DNA from: Pohlia nutans
Lineage: Eukaryota > Streptophyta > Bryopsida > Bryales > Mniaceae
NCBI GenBank assembly: GCA_022496805.1
Contig: CM040106.1
Span: forward strand, 7,626,001-7,690,000
Direction: 5' to 3'
DNA: 64,000 nucleotides
Shown in pieces: positions 33,901 through 43,397 of this stretch. The translations under genes and the position numbers were made by a program. A model generated the notes under the pieces. It saw only the letters and a program-made list of their open reading frames with translations. It was not told the origin of the DNA and made no database searches. Each line of letters starts with the position of its first letter. The first letter of the stretch is position 1.

Positions 33901-35016
33901 TAAAAGATTTGCCTTCAACTTGGGAACGTGGAGGACATCATGGATGGTAATTGTCTTCACACGACCCTTCACCTCGGTGTCTACGACGATGGATCCTTTA
34001 CCCACGGCTTGAAGAACCGTATCATCACCCAAAATGACATTCTTTGGAGATATGACGTGATATGATTGGAAACAAGTCCTAATGGGCGCCATGTGACTCG
34101 AGGCTCCCGAATCAACAATCCAATCGATCACACTACCATTGCATGACACGTCACTTGCCATCATTGCATACTCGTCCCCGCCATCACTACAAGTAGAGAC
34201 GCTAGTCATAAATGCGTACTCATCACCTGCATCGTTGACCTTTGTATTGTTGGCACTTTCCTCTCTCTTGCGTTTGTAGCAAAATTTTGCCAAGTGGCCC
34301 TTCTTACCGCAATAGTAGCATACCTTGTCTGTAGAGCTCCCACTGGCACCGCTCTTGGATTGCTTCGCCATAAGCGCCGCGCTATCGCCACGAGTCTCGT
34401 TCTCTTTGCGCCGCGAGAGTTCATGCAACAACCGTGATGTCACATAATCAAGAGTGAGCTCGCTAATGGGCCTACTCTCCATAGCAACGATAAGATACTC
34501 GTACGACGGCGGCAAACTCTCGAGGAGCGTCATAACGATATCACCGTCGGTAATGTTGACGTCTGCGCCGTTGAGCTGATCCGCAAGAGCCTTGACTTTG
34601 TTGATGTGCGCCAACATGTCGTCGTTTTCTTCCATCTTGATGGTGAAAAACTTGCGCCTCAAAAACAAGATATTGACCAAGCTCTTTGCCTCATGAATAT
34701 TGCAAAGCTTGGCCCATGCCTCGGCGGGAGTCTTGCACGACCGAATATGAGAAAGCTGGGAATCAGAAAGATTAAGAGCCAAAATCGCAAAGGCCTTTTT
34801 CTCTCGCCGAGTGTACGCAGTTCGTACCCTAGCCTCGGCGTCGGACGAAGGCGGTTCCTCACTACCCTCAACTATCTCCCACAATTCTTTTTCGGCCATG
34901 ACCATTTCCATCTTGAATTTCCACAAGTGGAAGTTGACGCCATCGAACTTGTCTACAACCTTAGCACCTTCACCCTCAAATGTAGCCATATCCTTGATTG
35001 AAGGACGTACGCTCAC
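30916..35016 (-). CDS. Copia Gag-Pol polyprotein, 1366 aa
   Basis: A single frame with all domains in copia order. Gag spans about 1-230, with a retrotransposon gag (UBN2-like) core containing FDGVNFHLWKFKME and ending before the zinc knuckle CYYCGKKGHLAKFC (233-246). Protease has DSG at 302-304. The pre-integrase zinc segment starts at WHRRLGHLN (439). Integrase has Asp506 (HSDVCGP), Asp569 (RSDNGGEF) and Glu605 (NGVAERANR). An acidic linker covers about 735-800. RT runs from about 855, with the catalytic YVDD at 1034-1037. RNase H has Asp1206 and Asp1208 (YCDADYAG), Glu1247/1249 and Asp1283. All catalytic residues I looked for are present. The first ATG gives MSVRPSIKDM; MATFEGEG at residue 10 is an alternative. 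Expression as one frame implies cleavage by its own protease. Confidence 0.96.
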   Translation of the reverse strand: MSVRPSIKDMATFEGEGAKVVDKFDGVNFHLWKFKMEMVMAEKELWEIVEGSEEPPSSDAEARVRTAYTRREKKAFAILALNLSDSQLSHIRSCKTPAEAWAKLCNIHEAKSLVNILFLRRKFFTIKMEENDDMLAHINKVKALADQLNGADVNITDGDIVMTLLESLPPSYEYLIVAMESRPISELTLDYVTSRLLHELSRRKENETRGDSAALMAKQSKSGASGSSTDKVCYYCGKKGHLAKFCYKRKREESANNTKVNDAGDEYAFMTSVSTCSDGGDEYAMMASDVSCNGSVIDWIVDSGASSHMAPIRTCFQSYHVISPKNVILGDDTVLQAVGKGSIVVDTEVKGRVKTITIHDVLHVPKLKANLLSVRHLVMKHLRVEFSDEGCFVLSPSREEVAIIHEVNGLYQIKFSKMHAAESATLVQSSSNEDKLALWHRRLGHLNVKSVKALRGMVSGMDLAQSHVAPSSFTCEGCIEGKQQRSPFPVDGATRATKVLEIVHSDVCGPMKTTSMGGCKYFVTFIDDFSRKIWLYPIKAKSECFEKFKEFKALVEKQSEHKIKVFRSDNGGEFLSNQFGELLKKEGIARQTTTPYTPQQNGVAERANRTIVEMARSMLHAQNLGLDLWAEAVVTAVYTRNRCPTSAVQNMTPEQAWSGRPPRVEHMRTFGCIAFAKVPDSQRTKLEAKATKCVFLGYCEGTKAYRLMSLETKKIIRARDVTFCENSKVEDNLDDGPSGRSDDKPAIVDQSSKSPVIDIVDEDEADEDGRDEKHIEEPPLKTKNGEKKAQATAVEDNASASDRRYPERNRRPLGEWWKNHILPQGEEEHANVALLDAPLTIREALSCDDANKWEQAMQEEYKSLMDNGTWELTPLPKNRNAIGCKWVFRAKRDATGDVVRYKARLVAKGFSQIEGVDFHETFAPVAKFTTIRCILAIGAAMDLEMHQMDVKTAFLNGELDEDIYMVQPEGFVQRGNENLVCKLNKSLYGLKQSPRAWYQKIDTFLVHIGFTRSIADHSLYFMQKGQHVVIVIIYVDDLIILASCMSSLKALKAMLENEYEMSDLGELHFCLGVEFVRDRATRTITMNQSKYVMDVLKRFGMEDCKPVGTPLDVNSKLVKLTDEEYALEAQSMVDVPYKQAVGSLMYAMIATRPDLAYPISVVSQHMARPGSSHWVAVKRIMRYLKGTSDVRLCLGGDNIVLSGYCDADYAGDTNDRRSTTRYMFKVGSGAVSWNSKRQQTTATSTVEAEYMATSHGTKEAIWLRQLMADVRCTQEEATTIMCDNQGSMSLAKNPTHHSRTKHIDVQYHFIREKLEMKVIELKYCPTEHMVADVLTKALARDRHQRLVVAFGLQGFGYSQSGSVEVG

Positions 35017-35957
35017 AAAAATCAGCCCCTAGAAAGCTTTGAAAAATTGTTTTTATGATTTTTTGACAATTTTGTGATTTGTGAAGCAAATTGCACACGT
35101 ATGTGCTTCTAATGCCTCCAAACTAATTCCAAACACTAAATCAGCACCTTTGTGCTACACAACAACCTCACAACACTCAATCGTGATGGTTCTTAGTGAA
35201 TTTGCACAAGATCATACCACAACACCCTAACTTGGAGAATTGCGCACTCGTTGGCTCAAATCCACTCAAATCAGCACCCTTGTGCTTCACAACATGTAAT
35301 GCACCCTATGCACACCCTTGTGCCTTCCAAGGACTCTGAATCAATGCAAATTCAGCCCCTTCAAGTCCTAATTGCATTGAAATTCATCAAATCAGCCCCG
35401 TTGTGCATTCACTAACCCAAACTCTAATTTTGAGCACTCCAAGGGCATAACTCACATTCCAAACCCTTGTGCAAGAATTGCAATACCAAAATCAGATTGT
35501 AGACTCACCCCAAGAGCCTCAAAGCATAAAAGTGCCTTGCAACACCACAAGTGCACAAATTGAGCACAAATTGAGCCAATAAGCTCCAATAAGCTCCAAT
35601 AAGCTCCAATAAGCTCCAATAAGCTCCAATCAGCTCCAATATACTCCAACAAGCACCAATAAGCTCCAAAGCTCCAATTCAGCCCTTGTAGACGTGTATA
35701 AACTCCCAAAGTGCTCCAAAGTGCTCCAAAAGCTCCAAATCAACAAATGATAGCTCCAAAGTGCGAATTCAGCCCTCCAACACGTAGATCAAAGGTAGGA
35801 AGATTGTAATACCTCCTAATGTCGAAATCAGCCCACCAAAGCTCGAATTCAGCCCTCCAAAGTTCCAAATCAGCGCTCCAATACTCCAAAATCAGCGCTC
35901 CAACGCACGACCTCCACACAATGAGCAATCTAATCTTTGACTCACGCAAAACACATG
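35017..35957 (-). other. Leader of the copia element with 10-bp repeats
   Basis: An untranslated leader between the primer site and the Gag-Pol ATG. It is built from short repeated phrases. On the plus strand AAGCTCCAAT is repeated five times without change from 35581 to 35630, with diverged copies to about 35670, and CAGCCCTTGTGC-like phrases recur at 35130-35480. Such a leader may serve RNA packaging or translation, but the sequence alone does not show which. Confidence 0.75.
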
Positions 35958-35972
35958 AGTGGGCCCATAACC
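35958..35972 (-). other. Primer-binding site, half-tRNA(iMet) type
   Basis: In element orientation GGTTATGGGCCCAC follows the LTR directly. It is complementary to the anticodon stem-loop of plant initiator tRNA-Met (GTGGGCCCATAACC, containing the CAT anticodon) rather than to its 3' end. Use of an internally cut initiator tRNA is known from Drosophila copia and Ty5; here it is inferred from the match. Confidence 0.75.
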
Positions 35973-36290
35973 TATTGAAGGTTAGATTAGAATGCCAAAG
36001 CCTCACACAAACACTTGGAATGCATAGGAAAGAGATGATATTTACACATGGGCTGCCCCTCTTAAGTAGCACACCCAAGGGAGTCCCCTTGGCAAACCAT
36101 ATGGGACATCAGCCCATACTCCACTCCTAGTACACTAGGATCAGCCCATATCACTTGGGAGACCCAATTCTCATTACTTCTAACTAGTACCACTTCTTTA
36201 GTTGCATGTCTAGCTCATTCGCATCATCTACTCTAGCTAATGCGCATGGCTATGAGCTACTTCAGCCCACGCAATCATCCTACTTCAACA
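35973..36290 (-). repeat. 5' LTR of the intact copia element
   Basis: 318 bases, identical to the 3' LTR except at about one position. TCTAT follows it at 36291-36295. Confidence 0.93.
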
Positions 36291-36582
36291 TCTATGAATG
36301 CATAAAATTGATAGTGTGACTTGTTTTATCAACGGCCAACCGACTTATTTCTGGACTATGGTCAATTGTGAATGGTGTATAGAAAGTGCACAATAAATTC
36401 TTATTTCTAGGGTTTATTTTGAATCGATTCACTACTTTTAGTTTATCAGCTGCAAGCCGATTTAATTCTGGACTGCACAATAGTCCATAATTAGTTAAAT
36501 AACAGTTGGGCAGTCGAGAGTTGAAGGGAAAAAATGGCCTAGAAGCATAGTTGAAAGGGGGCAATTAAAAGCATTTAGCTAA
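36291..36582. other. Spacer next to copia
   Basis: No gene is supported. It is the right flank of the copia insertion. The left flank (30300-30608) is likewise non-coding apart from a run of GTAGTTGTAG-type repeats at about 30455-30525. Confidence 0.45.
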
Positions 36583-37250
36583 AGGCAGTCGAAATTGAAA
36601 AGGGATAGTCGGTCAGAGGCAGCAATCGGAGTCAGAGTTCAAAGACGCATAGAGGCAGTAGGGAGTTGAAGGGGCAATTGGAATTTGAGGAGTCCGGAGT
36701 TAAAGAGAGAAATTATATTAGAAGAATTGGAGAGATGAAAGGAGGCAGTCGGGCAAGAGGCAGTCGGGCAAGAGGCAGTCGAGTAGAGGCAGTCGAGCAA
36801 GAGGCAGTCAGATAGAGGCAGTCGGGATAGGCAGATACGGCACATAGGGCAGTTGGGCTAAACAGGGGAGTTGAAAAGGCAATTGAATAATAATGAAGGG
36901 TAAAAACTAGAGGCATTCGGGATAGACAATGGCAGTCGGACTAGGCAGTCGGGGCAATCGGGCACTCGGATTAGGCGGTCGGGGCAGTCGGGGCAGTCGG
37001 ACGGGGCAGTCAGACTAGGAGTCGGGATGAACAAAGGCAGAGAGAACATGACAGACGGCAAAGAGGGCAGACCGGGAGGGGCAGACGGGATGAGGGGCAG
37101 ACGGGTTGAGGGAGTCGGGTTGAGGCAATCGGAGAGGGGCCGTTGGATTGGGGCAGTCGGCAGGGGCGGATGGATCTAAACCGTAGGATTGAAGCAGTCG
37201 GCCAGAATGGAGGCAGTCAGGAGACATGGGAGTCAAAGGGAAGGGGCAGT
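36583..37250. repeat. GGCAGTCGG minisatellite
   Basis: Tens of copies of GGCAGTCGG and variants (GGCAGTCGAGTAGA, GGCAGTCGGGCAAGA, GGGGCAGTCGG) separated by 0-20 bases, with a loose period of about 14-18 bases. It opens low-complexity frames on the minus strand (Arg-Leu-Pro, Ala-Arg-Leu-Pro) which are not genes. Confidence 0.85.
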
Positions 37251-38089
37251 CCGGAGTGATGCGAACAGACTGAGGGTAGAAAATTTGCCCGAGACCACAT
37301 AGCTACGTAGGACACGACTTCCAAGGGGTCCTACGTGGACATGCCACATGTGCTGCTTCAGCCACATGTGCTGCTTCAGCCACGTATAGCTTGCAAGGTT
37401 GCAAAAAAGTAACTGTTTTAACCCTACCTGGTGAAAAGACTAGGTGCAGTCTAGATTGACCCTACCTGCAGTCTAGGTTGACCTTATCGTGTTGCGCCGG
37501 AAAGGTCCGACACGACATGATCGGCACGACATGGCACGACACGACATGACCGGCATGATGAACAACCCTGATGTCAATGAAATAGTAGTGAGACTAAAAG
37601 GACCACTACTGCAGTTTTTAAACTTGGGTTCTATACCTAACCCTAATCTATGGAATTTGTTCTATTTTTCACCCTAAACCGTAAATGGTCTATATCAACA
37701 GCCTAGCACTCATTTCACAAATATTGATGTAAGAAATCTATCTCTACAGGCTTGAATGGTGTATAACAATGGCCAAATAATGATTTCATTTTGTTTGAAA
37801 TGGTTTCATGTCTTTGATTCACGGTTATAAGAATATTGAATTTGCCTTTCATATGCCTTGAACATTTTCAAATGATCCAATTCTACGGCTATAGGTACTT
37901 CATATTCCACGGTTATAGGATAAAACATTTGCTAAAAATGTCTGAATATTCGAATATTTACTAATTATAATACTCTTGACCACGGTTGATCTAATTTCTG
38001 GTCTAAACCCCACATTTCTCCGCTCACCGCTCCCTGCTCCCCGCGCGCATACTATCCTCGACCAACCACATCGCACCCGAAAGGAGTTG
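37251..38089. other. Spacer with small tandem repeats
   Basis: A perfect 18-bp pair lies at 37343-37378 (GCCACATGTGCTGCTTCA twice). CACGACATG repeats occur at about 37505-37552. The rest is AT-rich. CACGGTTATAGG-like and CTACGGCTATAGG phrases recur at 37820-37920. No gene is seen. Confidence 0.5.
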
Positions 38090-41000
38090 TTTTCATTCCT
38101 ATCATCTTATTTTGCCAAAGAGAGTGATTTTGGGAGATGATACGGTGCTTGAGGCCATGGGCAAAGGCCAAATTGTAGTGGACACCGAGGTGGGGGGCCG
38201 TGTGAAGACAATCATTATCAAAGATGTCCTCCACGTTCCAAAACTAAAAGCCAACCTTCTTTCGGTGAAGCATTTAGTTGCAAAACGCTTGAGTGTAGAG
38301 TTTAGTGATATAGGGAGCTTTGTTTTGTCACCAATTCCAGACAAGGTGGCTATCATTGAAGAAATCGAATGCATGTACCACATTAGGTTTTCAAAGGTAC
38401 AAACGAGTAAATTCTCGGCGTTGGCGCAATCAAGCGCAAATGACGACAACTTGCGGTTGTGGCATCGTCAACTCGGCCATTTGAACATCAAGAGTGTAAA
38501 AACTCTTCGTGGTATGGTAAGCGGCATGGACATTCTCCAATTGCATGTGGATCCTTCTTCATTCATTTGTAAGGGTTTCATTGAGGGCAAGCAACAACGA
38601 TTGCCATTTGCAATTGAAAGGGCAACTCTTGCAACCGAGCCTTTGGAAATTGTTCATTCCGATGTGTGTGGCCTGATGAAAACATTGTCGATGGAGGGAT
38701 GCAAGTACTTTGTGACCCTCATCAATGATTTTTCAAGGAAGATTTGGCTCTATCCAATCAAAGCCAAGACCGAGTGCTTTGACAAGTTGAAGGAGTTCAA
38801 GGCGTTGGTGGAAAAGCAATCCGAGAAGAAGATCAAGGTGTTACAATCCGGCAACGGCGGCGACTTCAAGTCCAACAAGTTTGATGATTTTTTGAAGAAA
38901 GAAGGCATTGGGCGTCGGCCTTGTAAACGCCTTGTAACATTGGCCCTGTATACGCATCAACAAAATGGAGTTGCGAAGCGCGCAAATCGAACCATTGTGG
39001 AGATGGCAAGAAGCATGTTGCATACTCAAACTTGAAGCTGGATCTTAGGGCGGAAGCGGTAGTGAATGTGGTGAACACTCGCAATCGGTGCCCTACAAGT
39101 GCGGTTGCAAATATGACACCCGAGCAAGCGTGGAGCGGGAGGCGACTTTGCGTTTCACACATGCACATTTTTGGATGCATTGCATATGCAAAGGTATTGG
39201 ATGCTCGTAGGACCAAACTTGATGCAAAGGCCAAAAATTGTGTGTTTCTTGGATATTGTGAAGGTAGCAAGGCGTATAGGTTGATGTCGGTGGATACGAA
39301 GAAGATCATTCGATCGCACGATGTGACATTTTGTGAGGCGTCTACGGTTGAGCCGCATTTGGAGGATGGTCGAAGTGAGAGATGTAGAGATGCCATTGTA
39401 GACACATCCTCTAAATCTCCTATTATTGATGTTGGCAATGAAGATGGAGGTGAGAAGGATGGCAAGATAGAGGCTCCATCAAGTTCAAACACCCAGAACG
39501 ACGCAAAGGAAGTTCAAGTGGAGAACACTCCTTCAAACAATCGGCAATATCCTGAAAGTGTGCGCAAGCCTCCTGGAGAGTGGTGGAAGAGTCACGTCTT
39601 CTCTCCTGATGATAATAAACATGCAAATCTGGCATTTTTGGATGGACCATTGGCTATTCGTGAAGCATTGCAAGGTGAAGATGTGGTCAAGTGGGAGCCA
39701 GCCATGCAAGAGGAGTATGAGTCGTTGAATGCTAATGGCACATGGGAATTGACTCCCATTCCCAAGGCTGGCAACCCCATTGGTTGCCAGAGGGTGTTTT
39801 GTGCAAAGGGTGATGTGCTTCTTGCGCTACAAGGCAAGGCTTATTGCAAAGGGGTTTGCGCAAGTTCAAGGTGTGGATTTTCATGAGACGTTTTTTCCCA
39901 TGGCCAAGTTCACGATCATTTCATGCATTCTTGCGATAGGGGCGGCTATAGATTTGGAAATCCATCAAATGGATGTGAAGACCGCGTTCTTGAGGGGCGA
40001 TTTGGAGGAGGACATCTAGATGGTGCAAACCAAGGGATTTGTGCAAGACGGTAAAAAGAACTATGTTTGCAAACTCAAAAAGTCATTGTCTAGGTTGAAG
40101 CAATCTCCGTGGGCGTGGTAACAAAAGATTGACATGTTTCTTGTGCAATGCGGGTTCATTAGAAGCATTGCAGATCATAGTTTGTATTTTATGCAAGAAG
40201 GTCAAAATTTTGTGATTGTAATAATATATGTTGATGACTCGATCATTCTTGCGAGCCTCATGAATTGGATGGAGGTGCTCAAGGCCATGCTTGAGAAGGA
40301 GTATGAAATAAGTGACCTTGGCAAGTTGCATTTTTGTTTGGGAGTTGAGTTTGTGAGGGATAAGGCAATGCGCACTATCACGATGAACCAAGGCAAATAC
40401 GTGTTGGATGTGCTCAAGCTATTTGGGATGGAGGATTGCAATCCCATTGCAACACCATTCAATGTCAATTCGAAGCTCGTGAAGCTCACCGAGGAGGAGT
40501 ATGCGGCAGAGGCTCAATCAATGTCGGAGATGCCATACAAGCAAGCGGTGGGGTTGTTGATGTATACAATGATTGCAACATGGCCGGACCTTGCATATCC
40601 AATTAGCGTGGTAAGTCAACACATGGCAAGAATGAGCTTGAAGCATTGGATAGCGGTGAAAAGGATCTTGCGCTACTTCAAGTAGACAATTGATGTGAAG
40701 CTATGTCTTGGCAGCTTTGACATTGTGTTAAGCGGTTATTGCGATGTGGACTACGCAGGGGACATGGACGATCAAGAATCTACCACGGGCTACATGTTCA
40801 AGGTTGGATTGGGCGCGGTATCGTGGAATAGCAAGCGGTAAAAAACCATGGCCACGTCCATCGTGAAGGCGGAGTACATGGCGACAAGTCATGCTACGAA
40901 GGAGGTCATTTGGTTGAGACAACTAATGGCGGATGTGGGTTGTGCACAAGGGGAGGCTACAACGATCATGTGTGACAACCAAGGGAGCATTTCACTTGCA

Positions 41001-41212
41001 AAGAACCCGACACATCATTCACGTACAAAGCACATTGATGTGCAATACTACTTCATTCGGGAGAAGTTGGAGATGGGAGTCATACAATTAGAGTATTGTC
41101 CAACGGAGCACATGATGGCGAATATGTTGACAAAGGGTCTTGCACAAGATCAGCACAAAAGACTAGTAATAGCATATGGACTTCAAGGCTTTGGCTCTAC
41201 GCAAAGTGGGAG
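38090..41212 (+). mobile_element. Truncated copia element related to the intact one
   Basis: Collinear with the intact copia from just after its protease active site (residue about 320, SPKNVILGDD) to the end of Pol. Gag, zinc knuckle, protease active site and 5' LTR are absent. Domains run in several frames. Integrase retains the first Asp (HSDVCG), but the second reads QSGNGGDF (Asp to Gly) and the third NGVAKRANR (Glu to Lys). Frameshifts are near 39030 and 39830, with stops at about 40018, 40119, 40683 and 40839. YVDD of RT is intact (about 40228-40239). It is dead, but clearly the same family as 30614-36290 with many substitutions. Confidence 0.93.
38112..39035 (+). pseudogene. Integrase part of the truncated copia
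   Basis: About 300 codons open from the truncation point: VILGDDTVLEAMGKGQIVVD, the zinc segment LWHRQLGHLNIKSVKTLRGM, HSDVCGLMKTLSMEGCKYFV, then a divergent stretch (KEGIGRRPCKRLVTLALYTH) that includes extra residues against the intact copy, and NGVAKRANRTIVEMARSM. The start is simply the first ATG after the breakpoint. Confidence 0.85.
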
Positions 41213-41246
41213 TGTTAAAGTAGAAGATGTAGGGAAGTGTTGCTAG
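39036..41246 (+). pseudogene. RT and RNase H part of the truncated copia
   Basis: The integrase C-terminus and acidic linker (39036-39640) are followed by RT: YKARLIAKGFAQVQGVDFHE, MDVKTAFLRGDLEEDI and a TAG, KQSPWAW and a TAA, then IIYVDDSIILAS. RNase H has [11 protein letters not shown], in which the second of three acidic residues is Val-flanked but retained, AEYMATSHATKEVIWLRQLM and MCDNQGSISLAKNPTHHSRT. The last frame ends KVEDVGKCC at 41246, inside the LTR start as in the intact copy. Confidence 0.85.
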
Positions 41247-41500
41247 AAGCCAGAGGGGTTTGGATTGAAATAATGATGTGCAGGAGAGAGGTCAAAGCAT
41301 GGGTTGATTTTAGAGGCCACTAGTGGTGAGTTATCCCATATCGGTTGTCATGCACAACCTCCTAGTGTAAAGATCATCTCTACACTCTTGAGTAAAGATC
41401 ATTTGTTTCTACGCATTCTTTGTGTTTGTGTATGTGCCTTGTGCATTCCTCTATCACCTTCAATAAAACCAATGGTTGGAATTGTTACCGAAGTAGAAGT
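41213..41500 (+). repeat. 3' LTR remnant of the truncated copia
   Basis: The polypurine tract GCAAAGTGGGAG (41201-41212) is followed by TGTTAAAGTAGAAG, matching the LTR start of the intact copia (TGTTGAAGTAGGA). Further in, the sequence differs from the intact LTR, so the LTR family has diverged. The end is not defined; about 41500 is a guess. Confidence 0.5.
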
Positions 41501-42058
41501 TGCTTCTAGTAAATGATCAAAAAATTGGGATGGAGGACTCTTGTTGACAAAGATAGCATTTAAACTAATCACGAGAGGTGCTGTTGCTGCAAGATGGAAA
41601 CCTATGTTACCAATACCAATGGATTGTGTGTATATGTGCACACTTCATGCATTCAGTAGATAATGCGAGAAGTAGTGCACTTGCACTTTCAATTCTTATG
41701 GACTTTGCGTGATAAAGCATTCCCAGAAAGTGGCAATCAAAGAAATGCTGACGGTGCTCTCATCCACAGATGCGCACAGTGGTAATATGATTATTTTTAA
41801 AAGTGCTCAATTATCAAGTACTTATGAGAATTATTAGGTAAGATTAGTCATAGAGACCACATCTTGTGTGAGGAACATGTTCCAATTTTATGAAAAAAAA
41901 TTACATTGATATGAGATATTTAAAGAACTGTGCAACAACCATAGCCAAAAACTTTTGTTGATTTGATATGAAATGATGAAAACACAACTAAACTTGATCA
42001 AAGTGTATGCCATGAACTTGAAAGCTAGTAAGTAGCGAAAGGTACATCATCTACAAGT
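41501..42058. other. Spacer between copia remnant and Tc1-like element
   Basis: AT-rich and without a supported gene. The missing outer end of the Tc1-like element should lie here but was not recognised. Confidence 0.4.
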
Positions 42059-43080
42059 CTACCAACGTGTGTATTCACCCTTAGCTGCAAGAAGATCAAC
42101 CACCCTTGTTTGCATTGTGCAGATGAGCTTCTGTACATATTCCACTTCAATGTTCTGCCAAACGACCCGGATCATTTTCCACAAGTCATTTTTGATTGTT
42201 GGAAAAGTACTAGACAACCTTAAGCGTCTATCTACTTCATTCCACAACTGCTCAATAGGATTTAGATCAGGAAATTGCGGTGGCCACTCCAACACAGAAA
42301 AATCCTGCCTTCCCAACCATCGTTGCACAAGACCAAATGTGTGCTTTGGGTCATTATTATGCTAAAAGTTCACTTGTGCTTCATCAAGACCTTGTCTCCT
42401 AATGGTATCCAACAATTGCAAATCCAAAATGTCAAGATAAACTTGCAAATTCATGATGCCATCAATGATCAGAGATTTTCAACACCTGCCCAACTAATGC
42501 ATCCCCATACCATAATGCTACCACCACCATGTTTAACCGTATGCTGTACATGACAATCACAGGGAGGCTCTGTAGGATTTTTCCAACACCACTGACGGCC
42601 ATCTGAACCAAAAACATTGAACTTTGATTCATCTGACCAAATGATATGGCTCCAATCTTCTACTTCACATTCCTTTGAAGCCTTTTCCCATCGTAAACAT
42701 TTCTGTCTATGCTTCTTTGTCAAGAATGGTTTCTTTTTCTTCACTCTAGATCCAAGCCCTTGCCGCCAGAAACATCGACGGATAGTCTTGTTACACAAAC
42801 AAATACCCTGAGCTCGCAACTTGCGACCTACAACTACTGCATTTCCTGATTTTGGCTCATTCAACATCCTCACAACAAGTCTCTCATTACGTATGCTGAG
42901 AAGATGTGGTCTTCTTGATCGTGGACGATCATGCACCTGTCCATCTTCTTTGTATCGTGCTAGAATGCCTCCAACTATACTACGAGGAATGTAAAGATGA
43001 CCTGCTATGAAACGTTGAGAGAATCCTTGCCGATTCAAAGCTATAACTTGTGAACGCTTATAAAAACTAGTTTTCGTCAT
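42059..43080 (-). pseudogene. Tc1-like (DD34E-type) transposase pseudogene
   Basis: The N-terminal part starts MTKTSFYKRSQVIALNRQGF and holds two helix-turn-helix DNA-binding segments (QGFSQRFIAGHLYIPRSIVG; NKTIRRCFWRQGLGSR) and a basic GRPR-like linker (DRPRSRRPH). The catalytic domain has HIIWSDESKFNVFGSDG with the first Asp, and KHGGGSIMVWGCISWAG. A frameshift follows VENL at about 42469. The next frame (SLIIDGIMNLQVYLD) meets a stop at about 42361, in the place of the conserved FQQDNDPKHT. The remaining residues HNNDPKHTF show that the second catalytic Asp is now Asn. The third residue, in FPDLNPIEQLWNEV, is intact. Total length equals a usual Tc1 transposase. Confidence 0.9.
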
Positions 43081-43395
43081 CTTTACCCGTCAAAGCTGTG
43101 AAGGCTTCCAACATATGACCTGTAAAAAGCTCTCAAAGGTCTCTATGCACATAAAAAACACAAGTGAAGCAAGAAGCCACTAGATTCAACATATGCAGTT
43201 GGCAACTTTCAAGATTCATTCGACCCCTCCTACAAAAACGCAGCACTTGTATCGCCCACAGGAAGGCATTTGCTTAGCAAGCACATGATGATGATTCAGC
43301 ATGCTAAATTCGGACTCAAAATTCATCATATAATTTTTTCATTTGCATGCCAAGTAGCTTCATGCTTACTGGCCGGGTACTTTTGTGAGTCACTG
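42059..43395 (-). mobile_element. Tc1-like DNA transposon, broken
   Basis: A transposase reading of about 340 residues runs from 43080 to 42059. At the upstream side, in element orientation, CAGTGACTCACAAAAGTACC (43395 inwards) follows TA at 43396-43397 and resembles the inverted terminal repeats of Tc1-type elements (CAGTG...AAAAGTA). The opposite terminal repeat was not found, so the left boundary is uncertain and the element may be truncated there. Confidence 0.6.
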
Positions 43396-43397
43396 TA

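Larger units (their letters stand above)
30614..36290 (-). mobile_element. Ty1/copia LTR retrotransposon, apparently intact
   Basis: A 5677-bp element on the minus strand. Its 318-bp LTRs (5' LTR 35973-36290, 3' LTR 30614-30931) differ by a single base as far as I can see (T/C in TTTACATATGGG versus TTTACACATGGG). TCTAT flanks it on both sides (30609-30613 and 36291-36295). With this duplication the LTRs start TGTTGAAG and end CTTCAATA in element orientation, so the ends are TG...TA rather than TG...CA. It has a half-tRNA type primer site, a leader of about 950 bases, one uninterrupted Gag-Pol frame and a polypurine tract. Protease-integrase-RT-RNase H order defines copia. Its youth and completeness suggest recent or current activity. 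Confidence 0.95.

Noticed and set aside
31199..35001. Numerous plus-strand frames opposite the copia Gag-Pol
   Set aside because: They are shadows of the 1366-residue minus-strand frame.
30612..36295. Copia LTRs with canonical TG...CA ends starting at 30617
   Set aside because: That placement gives unequal flanks (ATTAT and TCTAT) and leaves TAT shared by both LTRs unexplained; extending to TATTGAAGG gives a perfect TCTAT duplication.
36639..37236. Minus-strand frames with Arg-Leu-Pro repeats
   Set aside because: They are translations of the GGCAGTCGG minisatellite.
36583..37250. CRISPR-like array from regularly repeated GGCAGTCGG
   Set aside because: Repeats are too short, spacers vary from zero to about 20 bases, and the context is eukaryotic.
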